64,000 bases of DNA from Palsa-504 sp963705835. GTDB lineage: Bacteria > Actinomycetota > Actinomycetes > Streptosporangiales > Streptosporangiaceae. Positions 1 through 8,761 of this stretch are shown here, one piece after another. Location: contig CAVPLC010000094.1 in NCBI GenBank assembly GCA_963705835.1, positions 14,752-78,751 of the forward strand. Reading direction: 5' to 3'. Each line of letters opens with the position of its first letter. Position 1 is the stretch's first letter. Below the pieces are notes generated by a model. That model searched no databases. It saw nothing but the letters and a program-made list of their open reading frames with translations, and was not told the origin of the DNA. A program made the position numbers and the translations under genes.

Positions 1-203
1 CGGCGCACCAGAAATGGTGGTGACCGGTGAATTCCTGAAATGTCGGCTGACCGCCGGCCCGGACGACCACGGTGGGCGCAGGCGTGCACCGCGACGTGAT
101 CGTCGGTGCCGACCAGCCACCGGCGGGACCGGTTCCGTGTGATTATCGCTGAGTAGATGTGTGATGGTCGGCACGCGTGTTCCGCAGGAGGGATGGGAAA
201 CAC
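1..203. other. leading segment, no gene supported
   Basis: I see no convincing coding region before the debranching-enzyme gene. The stretch presumably holds the treX promoter, but no clear -10/-35 pair can be named. An AGGAGGGA ribosome-binding site lies at 186-193, just before the first gene. Confidence 0.4.
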
Positions 204-206
204 TTG

Positions 207-2327
207 GTGACTGCTGTGTGGCCTGGCGACAGCTACCCGCTCGGGGCGATCTACGACGGCGCCGGCACCAACTTCGGGCTGTTCTCCGAGGTCGCCCAGC
301 GGGTCGAGCTGTGCCTGTTCGACCACGACGGGACGGAGACCAGGATCGGCCTGCACGAGGTGGACGGGTTCGTCTGGCATGGCTACCTGCCGGGAATCGG
401 CCCGGGCCAGCGGTACGGATACCGGGTGCACGGTCCCTACGACCCGCCCGCCGGGCCGCGCTGCAACCCCTCCAAGCTGCTGCTTGACCCGTACGCGAAG
501 GCGATCGAGGGCAGCGTCACCTGGGGCCAGCCGGTGTTCTCCTACGCCTTCGGGCATCCGGACCGGCGCAACAACGCCGACTCCGCGCCGTACGTCCCCC
601 GGTCGGTGGTGATCAACCCGTACTTCGACTGGAACCTGGACCGGCCGCCGCGGACGCCGTACCACGAGACCGTCATCTACGAGGCGCACGTCCGCGGCCT
701 GACCAAGGAGCATCCGGTCGTCCCCGAGGAACAGCGCGGTACCTACCTGGGCCTGGCGCACCCGGCCGTCATCGCGCACCTGCACGAGCTCGGCGTCACC
801 GCCATCGAGCTGATGCCGGTCCACCAGTTCGTCAGCGACAGCCACCTGGTCGAGCGGGGCCTGTCCAACTACTGGGGGTACAACACCATCGGCTTCTTCG
901 CCCCGCACAACGCCTTCGCCGCCAGCGGCAGACGCGGCGAGCAGGTGCAGGAGTTCAAGACCATGGTCCGCACCCTGCATCAGGCCGGGATCGAGGTGAT
1001 CCTCGACGTGGTGTACAACCACACGGCCGAGGGCAACCACCTGGGGCCGACGCTGTCCTTCCGCGGCATCGACAACGCCGCCTACTACCGGCTCGTAGAC
1101 GACGACCGGCGCTACTACATGGACACGACCGGCACCGGGAACAGCCTGCTCATGCGGAATCCGCACGTGCTTCAGATGATCATGGACTCGCTGCGGTACT
1201 GGGTGCTGGAGATGCACGTGGACGGGTTCAGGTTCGACCTGGCCGCCGCGCTGGCCCGGCAGTTCCACGAGGTGGACCGGCTGTCCGTGTTTTTCAACCT
1301 GGTCCAGCAGGATCCGGTGGTCTCCCAGGTCAAGCTCATCGCCGAGCCCTGGGACGTGGGCGACGGCGGCTACCACGTCGGCAACTTCCCTCCGCTGTGG
1401 AGCGAATGGAACGGCAAGTACCGGGACACGATCCGTGACTTCTGGCGCGGCCAGCCCGCCACGCTGCCCGAGTTCGCCTCCCGGCTTACCGGCTCCAGTG
1501 ACCTGTACCAGCAGGACAGCAGGCGCCCGGTCGCCTCGGTCAACTTCGTGACCGCGCACGACGGGTTCACCCTGCAGGACCTGGTCTCGTACAACGAGAA
1601 GCACAACCAGGCCAACGGCGAGGACAACAGGGACGGCAGCGACGACAACCGGTCGTGGAACTGCGGCGTCGAGGGCCCCACCGACGACCCGGGCGTGCTC
1701 GCGCTGCGGGCGCGGCAGAAACGCAACTTCCTGACCACGCTGCTGCTGTCGCAGGGGGTCCCGATGCTGCTCGCGGGCGACGAGATGGGACGCACCCAGC
1801 AGGGCAACAACAATGCATACTGCCAGGACAACGACATCTCCTGGTTGAACTGGGCGGTCCGCGACGAAGACGACCACGCGCTGATCGACTATGTCCGCAC
1901 GCTCACCAGCCTGCGCGCCGAGCACCCGGTCTTCCGGCGCCGCAGGTTCTTCCGCGGCCAGGCGGTCCGCGGCGGGCGCCAGCGGCCCGGAGACATCGCG
2001 TGGTTCACCCTGGCCGGCGAGGAGATGACCGACGAGGACTGGGAGGCCGGATTCGCCAAGTCGCTGACCGTGTTCCTGAACGGCCGGGCGATAAGCGAGC
2101 CGGACCGGCGCGGCGGGCGGATCCAGGACGAGTCGTTCCTGATGATGTTCAACGCCAGCGAGCACGAGCTGGCCTTCACCGTCCCGCCGCGCCGCTACGG
2201 CCAGCGGTGGGCCAAGATGCTGGACACGGCGATGCCCGCGGCCGAATTCGATAAAGACAGTGCCGTCAAGCCGGGAGACACGATGACCGTCATCAACCAC
2301 TCGATCCAGTTGCTGCACCGTGGCTGA
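207..2327 (+). CDS. treX: glycogen debranching enzyme (GlgX/TreX type, GH13)
   Basis: Hydrolyses alpha-1,6 branches of glycogen or maltodextrin, releasing linear chains for TreY. An N-terminal CBM48-like region (opening near PLGAIYDGAGTNFGLFSE) precedes the GH13 barrel. Visible GH13 blocks, numbered from GTG 207, are DVVYNHT near 267, DGFRFD with nucleophile D344, the acid/base in IAEPWD at E380, and TAHDGF with H451-D452. Length (about 706 aa) is normal for the family. The start is set by AGGAGGGA at 186-193; TTG at 204 is an equally good alternative, and GTG 177 lies upstream of that site. The stop overlaps treY by 8 bp, so the three genes form an operon. Family assignment is firm; preference for glycogen versus maltodextrin is not readable from sequence. 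Confidence 0.95.
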   Translation: MTAVWPGDSYPLGAIYDGAGTNFGLFSEVAQRVELCLFDHDGTETRIGLHEVDGFVWHGYLPGIGPGQRYGYRVHGPYDPPAGPRCNPSKLLLDPYAKAIEGSVTWGQPVFSYAFGHPDRRNNADSAPYVPRSVVINPYFDWNLDRPPRTPYHETVIYEAHVRGLTKEHPVVPEEQRGTYLGLAHPAVIAHLHELGVTAIELMPVHQFVSDSHLVERGLSNYWGYNTIGFFAPHNAFAASGRRGEQVQEFKTMVRTLHQAGIEVILDVVYNHTAEGNHLGPTLSFRGIDNAAYYRLVDDDRRYYMDTTGTGNSLLMRNPHVLQMIMDSLRYWVLEMHVDGFRFDLAAALARQFHEVDRLSVFFNLVQQDPVVSQVKLIAEPWDVGDGGYHVGNFPPLWSEWNGKYRDTIRDFWRGQPATLPEFASRLTGSSDLYQQDSRRPVASVNFVTAHDGFTLQDLVSYNEKHNQANGEDNRDGSDDNRSWNCGVEGPTDDPGVLALRARQKRNFLTTLLLSQGVPMLLAGDEMGRTQQGNNNAYCQDNDISWLNWAVRDEDDHALIDYVRTLTSLRAEHPVFRRRRFFRGQAVRGGRQRPGDIAWFTLAGEEMTDEDWEAGFAKSLTVFLNGRAISEPDRRGGRIQDESFLMMFNASEHELAFTVPPRRYGQRWAKMLDTAMPAAEFDKDSAVKPGDTMTVINHSIQLLHRG

Positions 2328-4842
2328 GCACCGGGATCCCAGGACCCCGCTGTCCACGTACCGGCTGCAGCTGCGGAAGGGGTTCGGTTTCGGTGAGGCG
2401 GCCGAACTCGCGGATTACCTGGCCGACCTGGGCGTGACGCACGTCTACCTGTCGCCGATCCTGCAGGCCAACCCGGGATCCCCGCACGGCTACGACGTGG
2501 TCGACCATTCGCGCATATCGGCGGACCTCGGCGGCCTGGACGCGTTCCGCGCGATGGCGGACCGGTTTCACGCCCACCACCTCGGCGTGGTGGTCGATAT
2601 CGTGCCCAACCACATGGCCCGGCCGACGCCCGAGTCGCGCAACAAGCAGCTGTGGTCCGTGCTCTACCAGGGGAAGGCGTCGCCGTACGCGCACTGGTTC
2701 GACGTCGACTGGGCCGCGCAGGACGACAAGCTGCTGATGCCCATCCTGTCCGGGCCGGTCGAGAAATGCCTGGGCGACCTTAGCATCGACCCGAACCTCA
2801 AGGCCTCGGAAGACCCCGAGCACCGCGGCCATCCCGGGCCGGTGCTGCGGTACTTCGACCACGTGCTGCCGCTGCGGGACGGTGTCGCGGACCTGCCCCT
2901 CGGCATGCTGCTCGCCGAGCAGCACTACCGGCTCGCCGACTGGCACGACGCGGCGACCCAGCTCAACTGGCGCCGCTTCTTCGACATCGACACGCTCATC
3001 GCGATCAGGGTCGAGGATCCGGACGTGTTCGACGCCACCCACCGGGTGCTGCTCGGCCTGGTAGACGAGGGGCTGATCGACGGCCTGCGGGTGGATCATC
3101 CGGACGGGCTGGCCGACCCGGGCGGTTACCTGCGGCGGCTCGCCGACGCGACCAAGGGCGCGTGGATCGTGGTCGAGAAGATCCTGGCCGCCGGTGAGGA
3201 ACTGCCGCCCTGGGACTGCGCCGGCACCACAGGCTACGACACGCTCGCCCTGGTCGGCGGCCTGTTCGTGGACCCCGACGGAGGCCCGCGGCTCACCGAT
3301 GAGTACGTCAGGTTCACCGACGGGCCGCGGCACTTCGCGGGGGTGGCGCGGGACGCCAAGCGCGGCATCGCCGACGCCACGTTCACCGCCGAGCTGTACA
3401 GGCTGACCCGGCTGTTCGCCCGCGCGGACTATCCGGCCCTGGACGGCCTGGCCGAGGGTGACCTGCACGACGTGCTGGTCGAGTTGCTGGCCGCGTTCGG
3501 CGTGTACCGGGCGTACGTGACCCCGGGCGAGCCGCTGGGCGAGGCCTCGGTCGCCGCCGTGGCCTCGGCCGCCTCGGCCGCGCGCGGTCAGCTGGCCGAG
3601 CACCTGCACCCGGCGCTGGAGGCCGTGTGCGCCGCCGTCCTGGGCCTGGGCGGCGTGGCCGAGGACGCCTCGCGCCAGGCCGCCCGCGACGAGCTGATCG
3701 TGCGGTTCGGCCAGACCACGGGCCCGGTGCTGGCCAAGGGCGTGGAGGACACCGCGTTCTACCGCTGGCCGCGGCTGGCCTCGCTGAACGAGGTGGGCGG
3801 CGACCCGGATATCTTCGGAATCAGCCCGGCGGAGTTCCACGCCGCCGTGAGCCGCCTCGCGGCCCGCTGGCCGGCCACGATGACCACGCTGTCCACCCAC
3901 GACACCAAGCGCCAGGAGGACGTGCGGGCCAGGCTGGCCGTGCTCGCCGAGTCACCGCAGGAATGGGCGCATCAGGTCGCCGAGTGGCACGGCCTGGCCG
4001 TCTACCTCACCGACGGCGCGGCGGCCCGCATCATGCAGCGGGCACCCGAGCCCGACCTGGAGTACCTGATGTGGCAGACCCTGGTCGGCGCCTGGCTGAT
4101 CGGCGATGAACGCCTGGGTGAGTATCTCGGCAAGGCCATGCACGAGGCCAAGACGCGAACCTCCTGGACCGTCCGCGACCGGGGGTACGAATCAGCGGTC
4201 CTCGGCCTGGCCGAGGCCCTCCTCGCCGACCCGGAACTGACCGCCGGCATCGCCGGCTTCGTGGCCAAGATCGCGCCCGACGCCCGGGTGAACTCCCTCG
4301 GCGCCAAGCTCGTGCAGCTCACCATGCCCGGGGTGGCCGACGTCTACCAGGGGTGCGAGCTCACCGGCCTGTCGCTGGTCGATCCGGACAACCGCAGGCC
4401 GGTCGACTACGAGCGCCGCCGGCGGCTGCTGGCCGCGCTGCGCGGCGACCCGGACCAGATGGCGGGGCTGGACGCGGAGAAGCTGCTCGTGACCTCGCGC
4501 GCGCTGTGGCTGCGCCGTGACCACCCCGAATGGTTCGCCGGCGGCTACACACCGCTCGCGGCCGAGGGCCCGGCCGCCGAGCACGCGGTCGCCTTCTCGC
4601 GCGGCGATCACGCGGTCACCGTCGCCACCCGGCTCCCCGCCGGGCTGCGGCGCGGCGGCGGCTGGGCCGATACCGTCCTGCCGCTGCCCGAACTTCACTG
4701 GCGCGACCTGCTGACCGGGACCAGGCACGCGGGCCTGCGGCCGCTGATGTCCGAGCTGACGCGGCGCCTCCCGGTGGCGCTGCTGATCCCCGAGCGGGTC
4801 TATCTCGAAGAACAGGACCAGCTCGCGGGCGGAAACGCCTGA
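2320..4842 (+). CDS. treY: maltooligosyl trehalose synthase (GH13)
   Basis: Rearranges the reducing-end alpha-1,4 bond of a maltodextrin to alpha,alpha-1,1, giving a maltooligosyl trehalose. The N-terminus runs STYRLQLRKGFGFGEAAEL, the typical TreY opening. DIVPNHM begins near residue 93, GLRVDHPDGL puts the predicted nucleophile at D259, and VVEKIL gives the acid/base at E286. TreY's long insert in the barrel is present, and the 840-aa length is at the upper end for the family. GTG 2320 overlaps the treX stop, and the TGA overlaps the treZ ATG (ATGA), indicating translational coupling. The gene looks intact. Confidence 0.95.
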   Translation: MAEHRDPRTPLSTYRLQLRKGFGFGEAAELADYLADLGVTHVYLSPILQANPGSPHGYDVVDHSRISADLGGLDAFRAMADRFHAHHLGVVVDIVPNHMARPTPESRNKQLWSVLYQGKASPYAHWFDVDWAAQDDKLLMPILSGPVEKCLGDLSIDPNLKASEDPEHRGHPGPVLRYFDHVLPLRDGVADLPLGMLLAEQHYRLADWHDAATQLNWRRFFDIDTLIAIRVEDPDVFDATHRVLLGLVDEGLIDGLRVDHPDGLADPGGYLRRLADATKGAWIVVEKILAAGEELPPWDCAGTTGYDTLALVGGLFVDPDGGPRLTDEYVRFTDGPRHFAGVARDAKRGIADATFTAELYRLTRLFARADYPALDGLAEGDLHDVLVELLAAFGVYRAYVTPGEPLGEASVAAVASAASAARGQLAEHLHPALEAVCAAVLGLGGVAEDASRQAARDELIVRFGQTTGPVLAKGVEDTAFYRWPRLASLNEVGGDPDIFGISPAEFHAAVSRLAARWPATMTTLSTHDTKRQEDVRARLAVLAESPQEWAHQVAEWHGLAVYLTDGAAARIMQRAPEPDLEYLMWQTLVGAWLIGDERLGEYLGKAMHEAKTRTSWTVRDRGYESAVLGLAEALLADPELTAGIAGFVAKIAPDARVNSLGAKLVQLTMPGVADVYQGCELTGLSLVDPDNRRPVDYERRRRLLAALRGDPDQMAGLDAEKLLVTSRALWLRRDHPEWFAGGYTPLAAEGPAAEHAVAFSRGDHAVTVATRLPAGLRRGGGWADTVLPLPELHWRDLLTGTRHAGLRPLMSELTRRLPVALLIPERVYLEEQDQLAGGNA

Positions 4843-6632
4843 TGACCGCGTTCAGCGTGTGGGCCCCGGTGGCGAGCAAGGTCGAGGTGGAGGTGGCCGG
4901 CCAGCGCTATCCGATGACCGCCGAACCCGCCGGGCCGGGCGGGAGCGGCGCCGGATGGTGGAGCGCGGAGGTGCCGGACGTGGCGGTGCCGGACGTGACG
5001 GGCGGCATCGACTACGGGTTCCGGCTGGATGACGGGGATGTCCTGCCCGACCCCCGGTCGCCGCGGCAGCCGTTCGGCATCAAGGGCCTGAGCCGCACCT
5101 ACGACCACTCCGCGTTCCGCTGGACCGACGGCAGGTGGCGCGGCGGCGCGCTGCACGGCACGGTGATCTACGAGCTGCACGTGGGCACGTTCAGCGCGGA
5201 GGGCACCTTCGACGCCGCCATCGGGCGGCTGGACCAGGTTCGCGACCTGGGCGTGCACACGGTCGAGCTGATGCCGGTCGCGGCGTTCCCCGGCCAGCAC
5301 GGCTGGGGCTACGACGTGATCAACCTGTGGGCGGTGTACGAGCCGTACGGCGGCCCGGACGGGCTGAAGCGCTTCGTGGACGCCTGCCACGCGCGCGGCC
5401 TGGCCGTGCTGCTCGACGTGGTGTACAACCACGTCGGCATCGGCAACCGGCTGGACGCGTTCGGGCCCTACTTCACCGCCGCGCACGTGACGCCCTGGGG
5501 ACCCGCGGTCAACCTGGACCAGCCCGGATCGGACGAGGTCCGCGCGTTCCTGATCGGGAACGCGCGGATGTGGCTGCGCGACTACCACCTGGACGGGCTG
5601 CGGCTGGACGCCGTGCACGCCCTGGAAGACCGCCGCGCGCTGCATTTCCTCGAAGAGCTCGCCGCCGAGGTGCAGGCCCTCGCGGCCCTGCTCAACCGCG
5701 ACCTCATCCTCATCGCCGAGTCCGACGCCAACGATCCGCGGCTGGTCACCTCCAGGGAGGCCGGCGGATACGGGCTGGCCGCGCAGTGGAGCGACGACTT
5801 CCACCACGCGGTGCACGCGGCGATCACCGGTGAGCGGCAGGGCTACTACCGCGACTTCGGGTCGCTGGCGGCGCTGGCCAAGACCTACACCAGGGTGTAC
5901 TTCCACGACGGGATCTGGTCCGCCTTCCGCGGCCGGACGCACGGGCGGCAGGTCGACGTCTTCCGGCTGCCGGCCCACCGCTTCCTCGGTTACCTGCAAG
6001 ATCACGACCAGGTCGGCAACCGGGCCACCGGCGACCGGATCTCGGCCACGCTCCCGCCCGGCCTGGTCAAGGTCGGGGCCGGCCTGGTTCTCACCGGGCC
6101 GTACACGCCGATGCTGTTCATGGGCGAGGAGTGGGGCGCGGGCACGCCGTGGCAGTACTTCACCGACCACATCGAGCAGTGGCTCGCCGAGGCCGTCGCC
6201 GACGGCCGCCGGGCCGAGTTCGAAGACCACGGCTGGCCGCCGGCCGACATCCCCGACCCGCAGGACAAGGCGACGTTCCTGCGCTCCAAGCTCGACTGGG
6301 CGGAGCGCGACCGCGAGCCGCACCTGGGCATCCTCGCCTGGTACGGGGAGCTGATCGCGTTGCGCCGGGCCCGGCCCGAGCTGACCGATCCGCGTCTTGA
6401 CCGGGTCACGGCCGACTTCGACGAGGACGCCCGGTGGATCCTGGTCCGGCGGGGACGGCTGCGGATCATCGCGAACCTCGGCGCCGGGACCGTCCGGCTG
6501 CCGCTCGGGGAGCCCGGCGTCAGCGTGCTCGCCGCGTCCAGCCCGGGCGTCGCGATCACGCGGGACACGGTCGAGATGCCGTCGGCCGCCTTCGCCGTCG
6601 TCGAGACCAGGGCCCTTCGCCCGGAATCGTGA
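4842..6632 (+). CDS. treZ: malto-oligosyltrehalose trehalohydrolase (GH13)
   Basis: Cleaves trehalose from the end of maltooligosyl trehalose, completing the TreX-TreY-TreZ route. The protein of 596 aa starts MTAFSVWAPVASKVEVEVAG (N-terminal beta domain). The barrel follows: DVVYNHVG near 192, GLRLDAVHAL with nucleophile D256, IAESDAND with E293, and LQDHDQVGN with D389. ATG 4842 is chosen because it forms the ATGA overlap with treY; the frame stays open upstream but without family similarity. The next gene is on the opposite strand, so the operon ends here. Confidence 0.95.
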   Translation: MTAFSVWAPVASKVEVEVAGQRYPMTAEPAGPGGSGAGWWSAEVPDVAVPDVTGGIDYGFRLDDGDVLPDPRSPRQPFGIKGLSRTYDHSAFRWTDGRWRGGALHGTVIYELHVGTFSAEGTFDAAIGRLDQVRDLGVHTVELMPVAAFPGQHGWGYDVINLWAVYEPYGGPDGLKRFVDACHARGLAVLLDVVYNHVGIGNRLDAFGPYFTAAHVTPWGPAVNLDQPGSDEVRAFLIGNARMWLRDYHLDGLRLDAVHALEDRRALHFLEELAAEVQALAALLNRDLILIAESDANDPRLVTSREAGGYGLAAQWSDDFHHAVHAAITGERQGYYRDFGSLAALAKTYTRVYFHDGIWSAFRGRTHGRQVDVFRLPAHRFLGYLQDHDQVGNRATGDRISATLPPGLVKVGAGLVLTGPYTPMLFMGEEWGAGTPWQYFTDHIEQWLAEAVADGRRAEFEDHGWPPADIPDPQDKATFLRSKLDWAERDREPHLGILAWYGELIALRRARPELTDPRLDRVTADFDEDARWILVRRGRLRIIANLGAGTVRLPLGEPGVSVLAASSPGVAITRDTVEMPSAAFAVVETRALRPES

Positions 6633-6651
6633 GCCGCGACGGGGCGTCGGG

Positions 6652-7480
6652 TTACGCGTAGTCGGGGAGCTTGATGGCCGCCGCGGTCCTGGTGGACAGG
6701 TATCTGATCAAGCCCTTGGCCGGCAGGTAGGGGAGCATCCGGAAGAACCGGTCACGCTGGCGGATCTTCTTCGCCGTCGCCGGGGCGAGGAAATCCCGGC
6801 CGCCGCGGGCCTGCTTCTGGCCGCGCGCGACGTAGGGGCGCAGCAGCTGCTCGTAGCGGGCGAACGCGACGTGGTGGTCGCCGCGGGCGGCGGCCAGTTC
6901 CCCGGCCAGCACGTAGGCCGCGATCACCGCGGTGCCGGTGCCGTTGCCGCCCGGTCCCGCGGCGTAGCCCGCGTCGCCGACCAGGGCGACCCGCCCCGTC
7001 GACCACCGGTCCAGGTGCACCTGGCTGACCGAGTCGAAGTAGAAGTCGGCCGCGTCCGGCATCTGCTCGAGCAGGCCCGGCACGTGCCAGCCCACGTCCT
7101 GGAACGCGCTGGCCAGGATCTTCTGCTGCTGGCCGGGATGTTGGTAATCGTAGCTAAGCGGCTCGGAGGCGAAGAAGAACTGCGCGACCGCCTGCCCGGC
7201 CTGCCGCGCGCTGAACACGGCCGCGGTCTTGCCCGGCACGCTGTACAGCCGTCCGGAGTGGTCCAGGCCGTAGGCGTCGGCCACGCTGAAGATGGACACG
7301 TACAGGCCGAGGTCGCGTACCGACCCCGGGTAGCCGGGAAAGGCCAGCCTGCGGACGTTGGAGTGCAGCCCGTCGGCCCCGATCACCAGGTCGAAGGTGC
7401 GCGGCGCGGCCCGCGAGAAGGTGACGTGCACCCCGTCGGCGTCCTGGCGCAGGCCGGTGATCGACTCGCTGAACAGGGGC
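6652..7480 (-). pseudogene. FAD-dependent monooxygenase, N-terminus deleted
   Basis: The reading frame gives the C-terminal two thirds of a PHBH-type flavoprotein monooxygenase. It has the DG motif region FDLVIGADGLHSNVRRL and the second FAD motif RVALVGDAGYAAGPGGNG, then the usual C-terminal helices. The N-terminal GxGxxG nucleotide-binding fold is absent. Family similarity can be followed upstream to about 7480 (LFSESITGLRQDADGVHVTF) and then stops abruptly, where a TetR C-terminal fragment begins on the other strand. No ribosome-binding site precedes the internal Met near 7431. I therefore call it a remnant and not a short functional gene. Confidence 0.75.
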
Positions 7481-7484
7481 GACC

Positions 7485-7837
7485 ACCCTGGAACGCTTCG
7501 AGCGGTCCTGGACGCGGGTCATCGAGTCGTTCCGGACCCACCGCGAGGTGTGGCTGGCCACCTTCGACATCTTCGCCGTCGCGCAGCGAGACCCCCAGGT
7601 GCGGCCGCGGTGGCCGACGGGTTCGAAGACGCCAGGACGTTCTGGGCCCGGATGTTGTACGGGATCGACCCTGGCCGCGATCAAGGCGAGGCGCGGGCGG
7701 TCGGCTCACTGCACCAGGCGCTGGTCAGTGGCGTCTTGGTGCAGTGGCTGATCGACCCCGAGCGCGCCCCGTCCGCGGAGGACCTGGCCCGCGCGCTGCG
7801 GGCCATCGCGGATCAGATCACCGCGGAGCCCGCCTGA
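7485..7837 (+). pseudogene. TetR/AcrR regulator C-terminal remnant, frameshifted
   Basis: The plus strand encodes the effector-binding half of a TetR-family regulator: FERSWTRVIESFRTHREVW, then LATFDIFAVAQRDPQVR. A one-base loss near 7603 moves the frame, which continues ADGFEDARTFWARMLYGID and ends at the TGA at 7835-7837. The DNA-binding N-terminal helix-turn-helix is missing. TetR regulators are often divergent from the monooxygenase they control. Here both partners have lost the ends that would have faced each other, so a single deletion across the shared promoter explains both. Confidence 0.7.
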
Positions 7838-7863
7838 TCAGGCTCCGGTGCCGCGCGCCGGGC

Positions 7864-8499
7864 TCAGGAACAGCTTTGCTGAGCCGCCGTCACCAGCGAG
7901 GAGAACGTCCACGGGTTCTGCGGCGCGTTGCCGCCCTGCAGTGCCTTCGGCAGGCCGTCAGGGAACCTGAACGACACATGGGACCAGAACCAGCGGGTTC
8001 CTGACGAGGAGCAGACCTTCACCGGCTGGCTGAAGGTGACCACCGCCGACACCGGGTAGACCGTGCCTGCCGCGCAATTGGGATTGCAGCCGTCCACCTT
8101 ATACGTGCCCGTCCCCACCGCCTCGGTGGTCGTCCACGTGGTCCACTTCATCTGATAAAGAAACGTGGTCGAATCCCCAGAAAGCGCACAACCCGAATTG
8201 CCGCACGCAGGCTCGAACAACGCCGTCCCGTTAATGTCCTGGCCCTCGGCGATGAAAGTGTTCGCGGCGGTCTCCGGGACCGCCGTGCTCGGCGACGAAA
8301 CGGGGGTGCTCGAGGACGCCGGCGGCGTGCTCGGCACCGTCGAGGAGGCCGACGTGGCCACCGTGGTCGTCGGCGTGATTGACGCCGACGAGGCCGCGGA
8401 ACTGGCCGATGAGCTGCACGCGGTCACCAGCAAGGCGGCGCAACCCAGCGCGGCCCACGCCGCGACTTCTCTGGCTCGGTTTGAATTCGCGGTCCACAT
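7864..8499 (-). CDS. putative secreted lipoprotein, Ser/Thr/Pro-rich linker
   Basis: Predicted 211-aa lipoprotein of unknown function. ATG 8499 follows an AAGGAG site at good spacing. The N-terminus has basic residues, a hydrophobic stretch and a lipobox (LLVTAC) placing the modified Cys about 30 residues in. A linker of about 50 residues rich in S, T, A and P follows, then a compact C-terminal domain of about 120 aa with several paired cysteines (for example PACGNSGCALSG and GCNPNCAAG). I do not recognise the domain. The longer upstream frame lacks a ribosome-binding site and I rejected it. Confidence 0.8.
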   Translation of the reverse strand: MWTANSNRAREVAAWAALGCAALLVTACSSSASSAASSASITPTTTVATSASSTVPSTPPASSSTPVSSPSTAVPETAANTFIAEGQDINGTALFEPACGNSGCALSGDSTTFLYQMKWTTWTTTEAVGTGTYKVDGCNPNCAAGTVYPVSAVVTFSQPVKVCSSSGTRWFWSHVSFRFPDGLPKALQGGNAPQNPWTFSSLVTAAQQSCS

Positions 8500-8631
8500 G
8501 ATTTCCAACTCCTTCAACTCCGTTAGCGGCTCAGCGAGCCATGTCACCTCTACGACGCCCGCCGCGCCGCCCCGGTTGCAAGCAGCCGTGCGGACGCCGT
8601 CACCACTTTCCGTTCGGCATGCTGTGCTATT

Positions 8632-8680
8632 CCGGGGGGACGACCCCCGGAACCCCCCGATGCGGAGCTTCGCTCCGCGG
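8632..8680. repeat. G/C-run hairpin element, copy A
   Basis: A G-run/C-run hairpin (GGGGGGACGACCCCC) is followed by GGAACCCCCC and then a second small hairpin, GCGGAGCTTCGCTCCGC. It sits between two minus-strand genes, downstream of the PLP enzyme and upstream of the lipoprotein. The same pattern recurs at 15193, 17734, 28190 and 30413. It may act as a terminator or be a REP-like element. Confidence 0.55.
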
Positions 8681-8761
8681 AGCAAGCACCACCATCCGTT
8701 CGGAATACATATCACGCCGGAGTCGGCCACGACGTTAAGGGACTGAGCGGCCCCCGGGTAA

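Noticed and set aside
2293..3900. Long minus-strand open frame opposite treY
   Set aside because: It is a high-GC shadow frame, Arg/Gln/Val-rich without family motifs, and treY on the plus strand is unmistakable.
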